Source: Kosakonia cowanii JCM 10956 = DSM 18146 (lineage in GTDB: Bacteria > Pseudomonadota > Gammaproteobacteria > Enterobacterales > Enterobacteriaceae). From it: a DNA stretch of 64,000 nt. Location of the stretch: the NCBI RefSeq assembly GCF_001975225.1, contig NZ_CP019445.1, positions 3,038,001-3,102,000 of the forward strand, given 5' to 3'. Positions 29,474 through 38,992 of this stretch are shown one piece after another; positions within the stretch are counted from its first letter, which is position 1; every line of letters begins with the position of its first letter. The notes under the pieces were generated by a model. That model did not search any database. It was not told the DNA's origin and worked only from the letters and a program-made list of their open reading frames with translations. The position numbers and the translations under genes are program-made.

Positions 29474-30735
29474 GTCACTATGCTGTGATTTCGCCGCCGC
29501 TCTACAGTCATATGCGCGCGCTGGAAGCGCTGGCGCAGGCGCTTATCGCGCGCGGACACCGCATCACCTTTGTTAATCAGGCCGGGGCGCAGCAGTTATT
29601 GCAGGATCCGCGCATCGGCTTTTGCGCGGTTGGCGAAATGAGCCATCCGCCCGCCCGTCTGCAACGCACTTTACGCCTGATGGCCCATCCCGCAGGGCCG
29701 GGCATCATTCGCCTGATAAACGATCTGGCGAGCACCACCGATATGCTCTGTCACACGCTGCCTGCGGCGCTGACGCAGCTTGGCGTAGAAGGGGTGATTG
29801 TCGATCAGATGGAGCCTGCCGGTGGGCTGGCGGCAGAGTCGCTGGGCTTGCCGTTTGTCTCCGTCGCCTGCGCGCTGCCCGTTAACCGGGATGAAACTAT
29901 TCCGCTGCCGGTGATGCCTTTTCGCTATGCGCCCGGCGAGCGGCGCAAAAAACTCTACCGCGCCAGCACCCAGGTTTATGACAAGGTAATGGCGCGCCAG
30001 AACGCGGTGATTGCCCGACATGCGCGCCGCTTTGGCATCCCTGAGCGTAACGCGATGCATGAGTGCCTCTCGCCGCTGGCGCAGATCAGCCAGACGCTGG
30101 CCTGCTTCGATTTCCCGCGCCAGCTTCCCGCCTGGTTCCACGCGGTCGGGCCGCTGCGCCAGCCGCAGGCGATCGCACCTGTTAGCCAATCTCACGCTGA
30201 ACGCCCGCTGATTTTTGCCTCGCTCGGCACCTTGCAGGGGCACCGCTACCGGCTGTTTCGCACCATTGCCCGCGCCTGTCGGGGCATGAATGTGCGCTTA
30301 CTGATTGCCCACTGCGGCGGGCTGAACGCGCGCCAGGTGGAAAAGCTGATCGCTCGCGGAGCGGAAGTAACCGACTTTGCTGACCAGACGGCGGTGATGC
30401 GTGACGCCGATGTGGTGGTCACCCACGGCGGCATGAATACGGTGATGGACGCCATCAATAGCACCACACCGATTCTGGTGATCCCGCTGGCCTTCGATCA
30501 GCCCGGTGTTGCGGCGCGGGTGGAGTACCACCAGATTGGTCGCCGGGTGTCACGCTTTGCCAGCAGTGCGCGGGTGGAGAAGAACCTGCGCGCGCTGCTG
30601 GCGGATAATCGTTACGCCGCAAGGCTTGCCGCGATGCAGCAACCGTTACAGGAGGCGGGCGGTGCGCCGCGCGCCGCGCAGATTGTTGAACTTGCGCTGA
30701 CCAGCAGGCAGCCGGTCATGGCGGGTGCGCTATGA
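29470..30735 (+). CDS. crtX: zeaxanthin glucosyltransferase CrtX
   Basis: GT-B-fold UDP-glucose-dependent transferase that glucosylates zeaxanthin on its hydroxyls to yield the mono- and diglucoside. It has 421 residues. The N-terminal acceptor domain begins [20 protein letters not shown]. The C-terminal UDP-sugar signature region contains [15 protein letters not shown], the conserved HGG of UGT-type enzymes. It shares ATGA overlaps with fni before it and crtY after it, indicating coupled translation. Confidence 0.94.
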   Translation: MSHYAVISPPLYSHMRALEALAQALIARGHRITFVNQAGAQQLLQDPRIGFCAVGEMSHPPARLQRTLRLMAHPAGPGIIRLINDLASTTDMLCHTLPAALTQLGVEGVIVDQMEPAGGLAAESLGLPFVSVACALPVNRDETIPLPVMPFRYAPGERRKKLYRASTQVYDKVMARQNAVIARHARRFGIPERNAMHECLSPLAQISQTLACFDFPRQLPAWFHAVGPLRQPQAIAPVSQSHAERPLIFASLGTLQGHRYRLFRTIARACRGMNVRLLIAHCGGLNARQVEKLIARGAEVTDFADQTAVMRDADVVVTHGGMNTVMDAINSTTPILVIPLAFDQPGVAARVEYHQIGRRVSRFASSARVEKNLRALLADNRYAARLAAMQQPLQEAGGAPRAAQIVELALTSRQPVMAGAL

Positions 30736-31907
30736 GCCCGCGCTGGGATCTGATCCTCGTCGGCGGCGGGCTGGCGAATGGCCTTATCGCCTGGCGCCTG
30801 CATCATGCCCGGCCCGATCTGCGCCTGCTGATGGTTGAAGCGGGCGCGCAGCCGGGCGGCAATCACACCTGGTCTTTCCATCAGGCGGATCTGACGGAGG
30901 CACAGCACCGCTGGATCGCCCCGTTGGTCAGCCACCGCTGGCCGGGGTACGAAGTGCGTTTCCCGGCGCGCCAGCGCACGCTGGAAGGCGGCTATCTCAG
31001 CATCAGCTCAGAGCACTTCGCACAGAAAATTACCCAAACTCTCGGCGCTGCGCTGCTAACCGACACGCCGGTGGCGAGCCTGACGCCGCAGAGCGTCATC
31101 CTTGAGAGCGGCGAAACGCTGCACGCCGGGGCGGTGATTGACGGGCGCGGCTACCTGCCGGATGCCCATCTGACGCCCGGCTTTCAATCTTTTCTCGGCC
31201 AGCACTGGCAGCTTGCCGAGCCGCATCAGCTTCAGCAGCCGATTTTGATGGATGCCACTGTCAGCCAGGCGGACGGGTACCGTTTTGTCTACACCTTGCC
31301 GCTCTCGGCGCGCGAGGTGCTGATCGAAGATACCCACTATATTGACCGGCCCACCCTCAGCGGCGATGAGGCGCGCCAGCATATTGCGGATTACGCGCGC
31401 CAGCAGGACTGGACGCTGACAACGCTGGTGCGTGAAGAGCAGGGCAACCTGCCGATCACGCTGGATGGCGATATCCGCGCCTTCTGGCAGTCGCGCGCGC
31501 CGCAGCCCTGTAGCGGCCTGCGCGCCGGGCTGTTTCACGCCACTACCGGTTACTCCCTGCCGCACGCGGTGGCGCTGGCGGATCTTATTGCTGAGCAGCC
31601 GGTGCCTGAGGGCGACAAATTCTTTACCCTGATCAAGCACTATGCTGAGCGCGTCTGGCGCCAGCAGCGCTTCTACCGCATGCTCAACCGCATGCTGTTT
31701 CTGGCGGGTGACGCCAGTGCGCGCTGGCAGGTGATGCAGCGTTTTTATGGCCTCAACCCGGCGCTCATCGCCCGGTTCTACGCCGACAGACTCACCTTTT
31801 TTGATAAAGCGCGGATCCTGACAGGAAAACCGCCGGTACCGGTGGGCGAAGCCATGCGCGCCGTACTTAAACACACACCTGAACTGCGAGCCTTCAATCA
31901 TGAATAA
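30732..31907 (+). CDS. crtY: lycopene beta-cyclase CrtY
   Basis: Cyclises both ends of lycopene to beta-carotene. It has 391 residues. The N-terminal dinucleotide-binding motif LILVGGGLANGLIAWRL and the family signature GGNHTWSFH lie in the first 60 residues, and the cyclase motif HATTGYSLPHAVALAD lies near residue 275. Membrane-associated redox-neutral flavoprotein in the family. The stop overlaps crtI by 8 bases. Confidence 0.95.
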   Translation: MSPRWDLILVGGGLANGLIAWRLHHARPDLRLLMVEAGAQPGGNHTWSFHQADLTEAQHRWIAPLVSHRWPGYEVRFPARQRTLEGGYLSISSEHFAQKITQTLGAALLTDTPVASLTPQSVILESGETLHAGAVIDGRGYLPDAHLTPGFQSFLGQHWQLAEPHQLQQPILMDATVSQADGYRFVYTLPLSAREVLIEDTHYIDRPTLSGDEARQHIADYARQQDWTLTTLVREEQGNLPITLDGDIRAFWQSRAPQPCSGLRAGLFHATTGYSLPHAVALADLIAEQPVPEGDKFFTLIKHYAERVWRQQRFYRMLNRMLFLAGDASARWQVMQRFYGLNPALIARFYADRLTFFDKARILTGKPPVPVGEAMRAVLKHTPELRAFNHE

Positions 31908-33381
31908 AACCATCGTCATCGGGGCCGGATTCGGCGGGCTGGCGTTAGCCATTCGCCTGCAGGCGGCGGGCGTGCCGACCGTGCTGCTGGAGCAGCGCGA
32001 CAAGCCGGGCGGCCGTGCCTATGTCTACCAGGATCAGGGCTTTACCTTTGACGCCGGGCCAACGGTGATTACCGATCCCAGCGCCATTGAAGAACTCTTT
32101 ACCCTGGCGGGTAAAAAGATGGCGGATTACGTCGACCTGCTACCGGTGACGCCGTTCTATCGCCTCTGCTGGGAGCAGGGGAAGGTGTTTGATTACGATA
32201 ACGATCAGGCGCGACTTGAAGCGCAGATCCGCCGCTTTAACGAGCGCGACGTCGAGGGCTACCGCCGTTTTCTCGACTACTCGAAAGCAGTGTTTAAAGA
32301 GGGTTACCTGAAGCTTGGCACCGTCCCGTTCCTCTCCTTCCGCGATATGCTGCGCGCTGGCCCGCAACTGATGCGTTTACAGGCGTGGCGCAGCGTCTAC
32401 AGCATGGTATCCAAATTTATTGAAGATGAGCACCTGCGGCAGGCGTTCTCTTTCCACTCGCTGCTGGTGGGCGGTAACCCCTTTGCCACTTCGTCGATCT
32501 ATACGCTGATCCACGCCCTGGAGCGGGAGTGGGGCGTCTGGTTTGCCCGCGGCGGCACCGGGGCGCTGGTGCAGGGAATGGTGAAGCTGTTTGAAGATCT
32601 CGGCGGCACGCTGGAGCTGAACGCCGAAGTAAGCAAGCTGGAGGCAGACGGGAAACGTATTACCGGCGTCGAGTTAAAAGATGGTCGCCGTATTGCGGCC
32701 GCCGCCGTCGCGTCGAATGCCGATGTGGTGCACACCTATGAGAAGCTGCTCGGCCACCATCCGACCGGGGTGAAACGCGCCGCCTCTCTGAAGCGTAAGC
32801 GCATGAGCAACTCGCTGTTTGTGCTCTATTTTGGTCTCAATCATCACCACGATCAGCTGGCGCACCACACCGTCTGCTTTGGGCCGCGCTATAAAGAGCT
32901 GATTGAGGAGATCTTCCACGGCGAAGCGCTGGCGGAGGATTTCTCACTCTATCTGCATGCGCCCTGTGTTACCGACCCCTCGCTGGCACCGCCCGGTTGC
33001 GGCAGCTACTACGTCCTTGCGCCGGTGCCGCACCTTGGCACGGCGAAGATCGACTGGGCTGTCGAAGGGCCGCGCCTGCGCGATCGCATCTTTGCCTATC
33101 TGGAGCAGCACTATATGCCCGGCCTGCGCGAGCAGCTGGTCACCGAGCGCATGTTTACCCCGGTCGATTTCCGCGACCAGCTTGGCGCGCACCTGGGCTC
33201 CGCCTTCTCTGTGGAGCCGATCCTGCGCCAGAGCGCCTGGTTCCGCCCGCATAACCGCGATAGCGAGATCGACAACCTCTATCTCGTCGGCGCAGGGACT
33301 CACCCTGGCGCGGGCATTCCTGGCGTGATCGGTTCGGCGAAAGCGACGGCGGGGCTGATGGTCGAGGCGCTTAGCGGATGA
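31900..33381 (+). CDS. crtI: phytoene desaturase CrtI
   Basis: FAD-dependent enzyme that performs four desaturations from phytoene to lycopene. It has 493 residues, near the usual 492 for enterobacterial CrtI. The N-terminal FAD motif is VIGAGFGGLALAIRLQAAG with KPGGRAYVY downstream. The C-terminal bacterial-type phytoene dehydrogenase signature appears as NLYLVGAGTHPGAGIPGV. The ATG lies within the end of crtY, and the 3' end overlaps crtB as ATGA. Confidence 0.96.
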   Translation: MNKTIVIGAGFGGLALAIRLQAAGVPTVLLEQRDKPGGRAYVYQDQGFTFDAGPTVITDPSAIEELFTLAGKKMADYVDLLPVTPFYRLCWEQGKVFDYDNDQARLEAQIRRFNERDVEGYRRFLDYSKAVFKEGYLKLGTVPFLSFRDMLRAGPQLMRLQAWRSVYSMVSKFIEDEHLRQAFSFHSLLVGGNPFATSSIYTLIHALEREWGVWFARGGTGALVQGMVKLFEDLGGTLELNAEVSKLEADGKRITGVELKDGRRIAAAAVASNADVVHTYEKLLGHHPTGVKRAASLKRKRMSNSLFVLYFGLNHHHDQLAHHTVCFGPRYKELIEEIFHGEALAEDFSLYLHAPCVTDPSLAPPGCGSYYVLAPVPHLGTAKIDWAVEGPRLRDRIFAYLEQHYMPGLREQLVTERMFTPVDFRDQLGAHLGSAFSVEPILRQSAWFRPHNRDSEIDNLYLVGAGTHPGAGIPGVIGSAKATAGLMVEALSG

Positions 33382-34310
33382 ATGATGCGTTAATGAGCCA
33401 TGCGACGGAGACGATAACCGTCGGCTCGAAAAGTTTTGCTACCGCTTCGAAGCTGTTTGATCCCGCCACACGGCGCAGCGCGCTGATGCTCTATGCCTGG
33501 TGCCGCTACTGCGATGATGTGATCGATGAGCAGGAGCTCGGCTTTCGCACTGAAGTGCCGCAGCAGGAGAGCGCGCTGGCGCGCCTTGAGATGCTGCGCG
33601 TTGAGACGCAGCGCGCCTTTGACGGCGAGGCGATGAGCGAACCGGCGTTTGCCGCTTTCCAGGAGGTGGTCACGCGCCATGGAATGCCCGCTCATCTCGC
33701 CTTTGCGCATCTCGAGGGCTTCGCGATGGACGTGCGCGAGACCCACTACCAGACCTTTGACGATACGCTGCGCTACTGTTATCACGTCGCGGGCGTGGTT
33801 GGCCTGATGATGGCGTGGATCATGGGCGTGCGCGATGAGGCGGTGCTCGATCGCGCCTGCGATTTAGGGCTGGCGTTTCAGTTAACCAATATTGCCCGCG
33901 ACATTGTTGAAGATGCGGAAAATGGGCGCTGTTATCTGCCTGCGCAGTGGCTGGCGGAGGAGGGGATGACGGCCAGGGAGATTGCCGACCCGGCGAAACG
34001 GCAACATATCGCGCGGCTGGCACGCAGGCTTGTGATGGCCGCTGAACCCTATTACGCCTCGGCGAAAGCGGGACTGCGCCGTCTGCCGCTGCGCTCGGCG
34101 TGGGCGATTGCCGCCGCGCACGGCGTCTACCGGCAGATTGGTATTAAAGTGATGGCCGCCGGAGCGGCAGCGTGGGAACAGCGCCAGGGCACCAGCAAGC
34201 CCGAGAAGCTCGGTTTACTGGCGAAAGGCGCGGGAATGGCGCTTACTTCCCGTCTGTCGCGGCCTGCGCCGCGTCCTGCTCACCTGTGGCAGCGTCCTCA
34301 CGCGCGCTGA
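33378..34310 (+). CDS. crtB: phytoene synthase CrtB
   Basis: Head-to-head condensation of two GGPP to 15-cis-phytoene. It has 310 residues. The two aspartate motifs are YCDDVIDEQ near residue 37 and the second in NIARDIVEDAENGRCYLP near residues 170-187; the conserved signature GLAFQLTNIARDIVEDA is unmistakable. It is the last gene of the plus-strand operon. Its last 68 bases overlap the 3' end of convergent crtZ, so both C-terminal tails are encoded by the same DNA. Confidence 0.95.
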   Translation: MNDALMSHATETITVGSKSFATASKLFDPATRRSALMLYAWCRYCDDVIDEQELGFRTEVPQQESALARLEMLRVETQRAFDGEAMSEPAFAAFQEVVTRHGMPAHLAFAHLEGFAMDVRETHYQTFDDTLRYCYHVAGVVGLMMAWIMGVRDEAVLDRACDLGLAFQLTNIARDIVEDAENGRCYLPAQWLAEEGMTAREIADPAKRQHIARLARRLVMAAEPYYASAKAGLRRLPLRSAWAIAAAHGVYRQIGIKVMAAGAAAWEQRQGTSKPEKLGLLAKGAGMALTSRLSRPAPRPAHLWQRPHAR

Positions 34311-34794
34311 CCTTCTCCTCATGCTCCGCCCGTTTGCGCTGGCGCAGGGTCTGTTGCAGATCCTCAACCGGCGGGGCATAGAGAAAACCAAACGATACAC
34401 AGTCGGCTTTGCCGCGCACCGCGTGGTGCAGCCGGTGAGCCATATAGAGGCGTTTCAGGTAGCCGCGGCGCGGCACGTAGCGAAACGGCCAGCGCTGATG
34501 CACCAGCCCGTCGTGCACCATAAAGTAGAGCGCGCCATACAGCGTCATGCCTGCGCCAATCCACTGTAACGGCCAGAAACCGGCGGTGCCGAGGGCGATC
34601 AGCACAATCGCCAGCAGAGCGAAGACCACGGCGTAGAGATCGTTGACTTCAAACGCGCCGGTGCGCGGTTCGTGGTGCGAGCGGTGCCAGCCCCATCCCC
34701 AGCCATGCATGACATATTTATGCGCAAGCGTGGCGATAATCTCCATCGCGGCAACAGTGGCAAGCGTGATCAGCGTGTTCCATAAGACGAGCAT
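34243..34794 (-). CDS. crtZ: beta-carotene hydroxylase CrtZ
   Basis: Di-iron membrane hydroxylase that adds the 3 and 3' hydroxyls to beta-carotene to form zeaxanthin. It has 183 residues. The histidine clusters are HKYVMHGWGWGWHRSHH and HDGLVHQRWPF plus HRLHHAVRG, with two to three membrane helices (about 1-25, 50-90). The C-terminal tail after about residue 160 (REDAATGEQDAAQ) is charged, low in conservation, and lies in the overlap with crtB. It has its own promoter region facing potD, as in Pantoea crt clusters. Confidence 0.94.
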   Translation of the reverse strand: MLVLWNTLITLATVAAMEIIATLAHKYVMHGWGWGWHRSHHEPRTGAFEVNDLYAVVFALLAIVLIALGTAGFWPLQWIGAGMTLYGALYFMVHDGLVHQRWPFRYVPRRGYLKRLYMAHRLHHAVRGKADCVSFGFLYAPPVEDLQQTLRQRKRAEHEEKVSAREDAATGEQDAAQAATDGK

Positions 34795-34871
34795 CGGTAT
34801 CCCTTATTAACCGGACATCCATTGACTCTAGTGCAGTCGCGCGGATACACAACGACAGCGGCGGGTTTTTT

Positions 34872-34911
34872 ATCGCCGTCCGCTGCGAAAAATGTCACAC
34901 CGGACGGCGAT
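34872..34911. other. hairpin between potD and crtZ
   Basis: Perfect 11-bp stem ATCGCCGTCCG / CGGACGGCGAT with an 18-base loop, nine bases past the potD stop. On the minus strand it is followed by AAAAAA rather than T residues, so it may protect the pot mRNA 3' end and is not a clear intrinsic terminator. Confidence 0.5.
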
Positions 34912-34919
34912 CTGCGACC

Positions 34920-35966
34920 TTAACGACCGGCTTTTAGCTTCTGATAATACTCTTCATACAGCGCGCTGGCGCTGCCAACGTCATTTTGCCACTCGCCCTT
35001 GCTGATGGTTTCCGCATCCGGGTAGAGGGATTTGTCGTTAGCCACTTCTGGCTTCAGCAACTTACGCGCGGCAAGGTTTGGCGTCGGGTAGCCAATGGTT
35101 TCCGCCACCTGTTTGGCGATCTCCGGGCGCAGCAGGAAGTTAATCAGCTTCAGCGCGCCGTCGACGTTTTTCGCGTTCGCCGGGATCGCCAGGCTGTCCA
35201 TCCAGAAGATACCGCCCTCTTTAGGCCACACCACCTCCAGCGGCGTGCCCGCTTCGCGCGCAACGAACGCCGAGCCATTCCACACCATCCCGAGATTTAC
35301 TTCCCCCTCCATATAGGGGTTAGCGGGGTTATCGGAGTTGAAGGCGGCGACGTTCGGCATCAGTTTTTGCAGCTCTTTATAGGCCGCTTCAATCTCTTTC
35401 GGGTCGGTGGTGTTGCCAGAGTAACCGAGCTTGCGCAGCGCCATCTGGAACACTTCGCGCGCATCATCCGTCAGTAGCAGGCTGCTTTTATACTCTGGCT
35501 TCCACAGATCGGCCCAACTGGTGACGCTTTTCGGATCCATCGCATCGCTATTCACGCCAATCGCCGTTGCGCCCCAGATGTAGGGGATCGAGTAGTCGTT
35601 GCTCGGGTCAAAGGGCTTGTTGAGCATCTGCGGATCGAGGTTGTGGAAGTTGGTCAGCTTCGTCTTATCGATCTTCTGAATCATCCCCTCTTTGCGCATT
35701 TTGTCGACAAAGTAGGTGGAAGGCACCACCAGATCGTAGGCGCCCTCTTTATAAGTTTTCAGCTTGGCGTACATCGTCTCATTCGACTCGTAGGTCGAGT
35801 AGATCACTTTGATGCCGGTCTCTTTGGTGAACTGCTCCAGCAGGCCTGGCGGCACATACTCGGTCCAGTTATAGAAGTAGATCGTTTTGTTATCATCCGC
35901 GTGGGCGGCGCTGATACCGAAGGCGAGCGCGCCTGCGGCGAGCAGGTGGCGTGACCATTTTTTCAT
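34920..35966 (-). CDS. potD: spermidine/putrescine-binding periplasmic protein PotD
   Basis: Substrate-binding component of the spermidine-preferential PotABCD importer. It has 348 residues, as in E. coli. A signal peptide ends at AAHA-DD (residue 23). Ligand-binding acidic and aromatic residues lie in family segments such as YFYNWTEYVPPG, STYESNETMYAKL and NLGMVWNGSAF. Its start overlaps the potC stop by one base. The upstream potB and potA frames are interrupted here, so a working transporter depends on whether those shifts are real. Confidence 0.96.
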   Translation of the reverse strand: MKKWSRHLLAAGALAFGISAAHADDNKTIYFYNWTEYVPPGLLEQFTKETGIKVIYSTYESNETMYAKLKTYKEGAYDLVVPSTYFVDKMRKEGMIQKIDKTKLTNFHNLDPQMLNKPFDPSNDYSIPYIWGATAIGVNSDAMDPKSVTSWADLWKPEYKSSLLLTDDAREVFQMALRKLGYSGNTTDPKEIEAAYKELQKLMPNVAAFNSDNPANPYMEGEVNLGMVWNGSAFVAREAGTPLEVVWPKEGGIFWMDSLAIPANAKNVDGALKLINFLLRPEIAKQVAETIGYPTPNLAARKLLKPEVANDKSLYPDAETISKGEWQNDVGSASALYEEYYQKLKAGR

Positions 35967-36754
35967 TAAGATGTCCTCTTAGCTTTCGTCGTATCGCGAG
36001 CAATCAGCTGGCTGGCGATCACCAGCACCAGCGACAGCACTAACAGAATCGTGGCCAGCGCGTTCACTTCCGGCGAGACGCCCACTTTGACCATCGAATA
36101 AATTTTCAGCGGCAGGATCTCATACCCCGGCCCGGTAACAAACGAGGAGACCACGACGTCGTCCATCGACAGGGTAAAGCTGAGCAGCCAGCCCGCCGCC
36201 ACGGCAGGCATCGCCAGTGGCAGGATAATCTTGCGCAAAATGGTGAATTCGCTGGCACCGAGATCTTTCGCTGCCTCCAGCATCCGCACATCAAACCCTT
36301 TCAGGCGCGAGAAGACCGTTACCACCACAAAAGGCAGGCAGAAGGTGATATGCGAGAAGAGCAGCGACATAAAGCCGAGCTGCACGCCGAGCAGCATAAA
36401 CAGCACCAGCAGGGAGATGGCCATCACGATATCCGGCGACATCATCACTACAAACAGCATGCCGCTGACAAACGGCTTGCCGCGAAAGCGATAGCGGTAA
36501 AGCGCCACCGCCGTCAGCGCGCCGATAAGCGTCGCGAAGGTGGCGGATAACACCGCCATGGTCAGCGAGTGCTGCGCCGCCTGCAACAGGCTGTCGTTAT
36601 TCATCAGCAGGCCGTACCACTTAGTGGAGAAGCCCTGCCAGTTGATGCCAAAGCGCGAACTGTTAAAGGAGTTCACGATCAGAATGATGATCGGAATATA
36701 GAGGTAAGCGTAAATGGCGGCCATAAAACCGCCTCTGAAGAGACGACCGATCAT
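35966..36754 (-). CDS. potC: spermidine/putrescine permease PotC
   Basis: Inner-membrane permease subunit of PotABCD. It has 262 residues (264 in E. coli). Six membrane helices are visible, with the binding-protein-dependent permease EAA loop EAAKDLGASEFTILRKIILP at about residues 160-180. It overlaps potB by four bases (ATGA) and potD by one. The gene is intact. Confidence 0.95.
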   Translation of the reverse strand: MIGRLFRGGFMAAIYAYLYIPIIILIVNSFNSSRFGINWQGFSTKWYGLLMNNDSLLQAAQHSLTMAVLSATFATLIGALTAVALYRYRFRGKPFVSGMLFVVMMSPDIVMAISLLVLFMLLGVQLGFMSLLFSHITFCLPFVVVTVFSRLKGFDVRMLEAAKDLGASEFTILRKIILPLAMPAVAAGWLLSFTLSMDDVVVSSFVTGPGYEILPLKIYSMVKVGVSPEVNALATILLVLSLVLVIASQLIARDTTKAKRTS

Positions 36755-37607
36755 TCCAGCTCCACCTTTTTGTTAAGCAGACGCGCGGCGCGCCAGTAAA
36801 TCAGCAGCATCAGCCCCATCACCAGCGTCAGGGTGATACTGGTCGCGGAGCCGAACGGCCAGTCGCGAATATTGAGGAACTGGCTCTTAATGACGTTGCC
36901 GATCAACAGGTTTTTCGCCCCGCCCATAAGATCCGAGACGTAGAACAGCCCCATTGCCGGCAGCATCACCAGCAGGCAACCGGCGATAATCCCCGGCATG
37001 GTCAGCGGAATAATAATGCGCAGAAAGGTTTGCAGCTTGCTGGCACCGAGATCTTTCGCCGCTTCCAGCAGCGGTTTGTCGAGCTTCTCAATACTGGAGT
37101 AGAGCGGCATTACCATAAACGGCAACAGGATATAGACCAGGCCAATAATCACCGCCCCGGCGTGAACATGATGCGCACTGGCGTGTCGATCACCCCCAGC
37201 CAGAGCAGGAATTCGTTGAGGTAGCCTTTGGTGCTGAGGAAGATCTTCAGCCCGTAGATGCGGATCAGCGAGTTGGTCCAGAAGGGGACAATCAGCAAAA
37301 AGAGCAGCAGTGGGCGTATGTTCGCCGGTAGCTTTGCCAGAAACCAGGCAAACGGATAGCCGAGCAGCAGGCAGGCGAAGGTGGCAATCAGCGCCATATT
37401 CAGCGAATGCAGCAGCACATCGAAGTAGAGCGGATCGAGTAGCCGCGCGTAGTTATCCAGCGTGAAGACCAGCTTGACGAAGTTGGCGTCGTCGCGGGTC
37501 AGGAAGCTGGTGGCGATGATCATCAGGTTCGGCAGGAAGACAAACAGCACCAGCCAGCCGACGATGGTGGCGATCACCGCTTTCTGGAATTTACTTGTGC
37601 TCTTCAT
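36751..37607 (-). pseudogene. potB: spermidine permease PotB, one-base frameshift
   Basis: Inner-membrane permease subunit of PotABCD, split by a single missing base. The 5' part starts at 37607 ([18 protein letters not shown]) and reads correctly to RIMFTPG; the remainder, with IIGLVYILLPFMVMPLYSS and the EAA loop EAAKDLGASKLQTFLRI, continues in another frame from about 37152. Adding one C to the run CCCC at 37155-37158 (plus strand) restores FTPGAVIIGLVY and a 285-residue protein. All other residues look conserved, so a sequencing or assembly error is more likely than true loss. Overlaps the end of potA by 17 bases. Confidence 0.9.
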
Positions 37608-38708
37608 CAGCCAGCACGACCTCCCAGCTTTCGACCCAGTTGATGGCCATCTTCTGATCCAGCGAGTGGTCAAAGTCCGGATCGTCTTCGTTAAAGAACT
37701 CGCTGACCATCACCATCTTGCCGTTTTCCAGCTCAACCATCGACTCCAGCGTCATGCCTTTATAGTTGCGCTCGCGCACATAGCCAATCAGCCCTTCAAC
37801 CTCGGCGATATCGTTGATCTCTTCGACGCGCAGATCTTCCGGGCGCAGCAGCACATTGAGCTGCTGACCACTCTCTACCGGGAAGTTGACGTAAATATTG
37901 CACTCGCGCCCTTCAACGTTGGCACGCACGCGGCTCTCGTCGAGACGCTCAATCACCGTGGCGTTGAAGATATTGATTTCGCCGATAAAGCTGGCGACAA
38001 AGAGGTTTTTCGGCTCTTCGTAGATCTCGCGCGGCGTGCCGTCCTGCTCGATGCGCCCGTTACGCATCACCACGATGCGATCGGACATCGTCAGCGCTTC
38101 TTCCTGATCGTGGGTCACAAAGACGAAGGTGATACCGAGTTTTCGCTGTAGCGCTTTCAGTTCGTTCTGCATCTGCTTGCGCAGCTTGTAATCGAGCGCG
38201 GAGAGGGACTCATCCAGCAGCAGTAAACGCGGTTTATTCACCACCGCGCGGGCGATGGCGACGCGCTGCTGCTGGCCGCCGGAGAGCTGGTGCGGTTTAC
38301 GCTGGCGAACTCATCAAGCTGCACCATGCGCAGGGCGTCGGTGACGCGCGGAGTAATCTCGGCCGCGGGCGTCTTTTGCATCCGCAGGCCAAACGCCACG
38401 TTTTCAAACACGGTCATATGCGGGAAGAGGGCGTAACTTTGAAAAACGGTGTTCACGTGGCGATGTTCCGCCGGAACGTGGGTAATATCCTGGTTATCTA
38501 ACTGGATATGGCCAACATCGACGCTCTCAAGCCCGGCAATCAGGCGCAGAACCGTGGTTTTACCGCAGCCGGAGGGGCCGAGCAGCGTAAGAAATTCGCC
38601 GTTATTAATGGTGAGATTGAAATCGGAGATTACCGTTTTGCCATCAAAGCTTTTGCGCAGACCGGCCAGTTCAACCAGCGGCGAACGCGAACGCGATTGT
38701 GTATTCAA
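37591..38708 (-). pseudogene. potA: spermidine ATPase PotA, one-base frameshift
   Basis: ATP-binding subunit of PotABCD, split by one missing base. The 5' part contains Walker [10 protein letters not shown] and runs to [10 protein letters not shown]; the expected signature [17 protein letters not shown] then lies in the next frame, followed by Walker [14 protein letters not shown] and an intact C-terminal regulatory domain. One extra base near 38297-38305 (for example GG to GGG at 38304-38305) restores about 372 residues. The start is also odd: the codon aligned with the E. coli ATG is ACG (38724-38726), so initiation is assigned to the in-frame TTG at 38708, which has a weak ribosome-binding site. 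Confidence 0.88.
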
Positions 38709-38992
38709 TTTTTGACTCTGTCCCGTGTTTGCGCATCGGAGGGCGTATCAGATGCGGGGTTTGTGATTAACCACCTTCAGGGTTGTGCACGATTTAAGGC
38801 CAGGCATTCTACGGCAAAGCGGTTAAATCGCCAATCGTTGATGGCTTTTCGCCGCTCAATCAGTCACTTTCTCAACTACGTTTAATACGACGACCTTTAA
38901 AATATTCTCGTTTGCCGGGTAAAAGTGACCTGACGCAATATTTGTCTTTTCACGCTTACTGATAATGTTGTGACATTTTGTTAGGGGGCTTT

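Noticed and set aside
38709..38992. FNR box before pepT
   Set aside because: TTGAT and CAATC occur near 38838 but the spacing is wrong for an FNR dimer.
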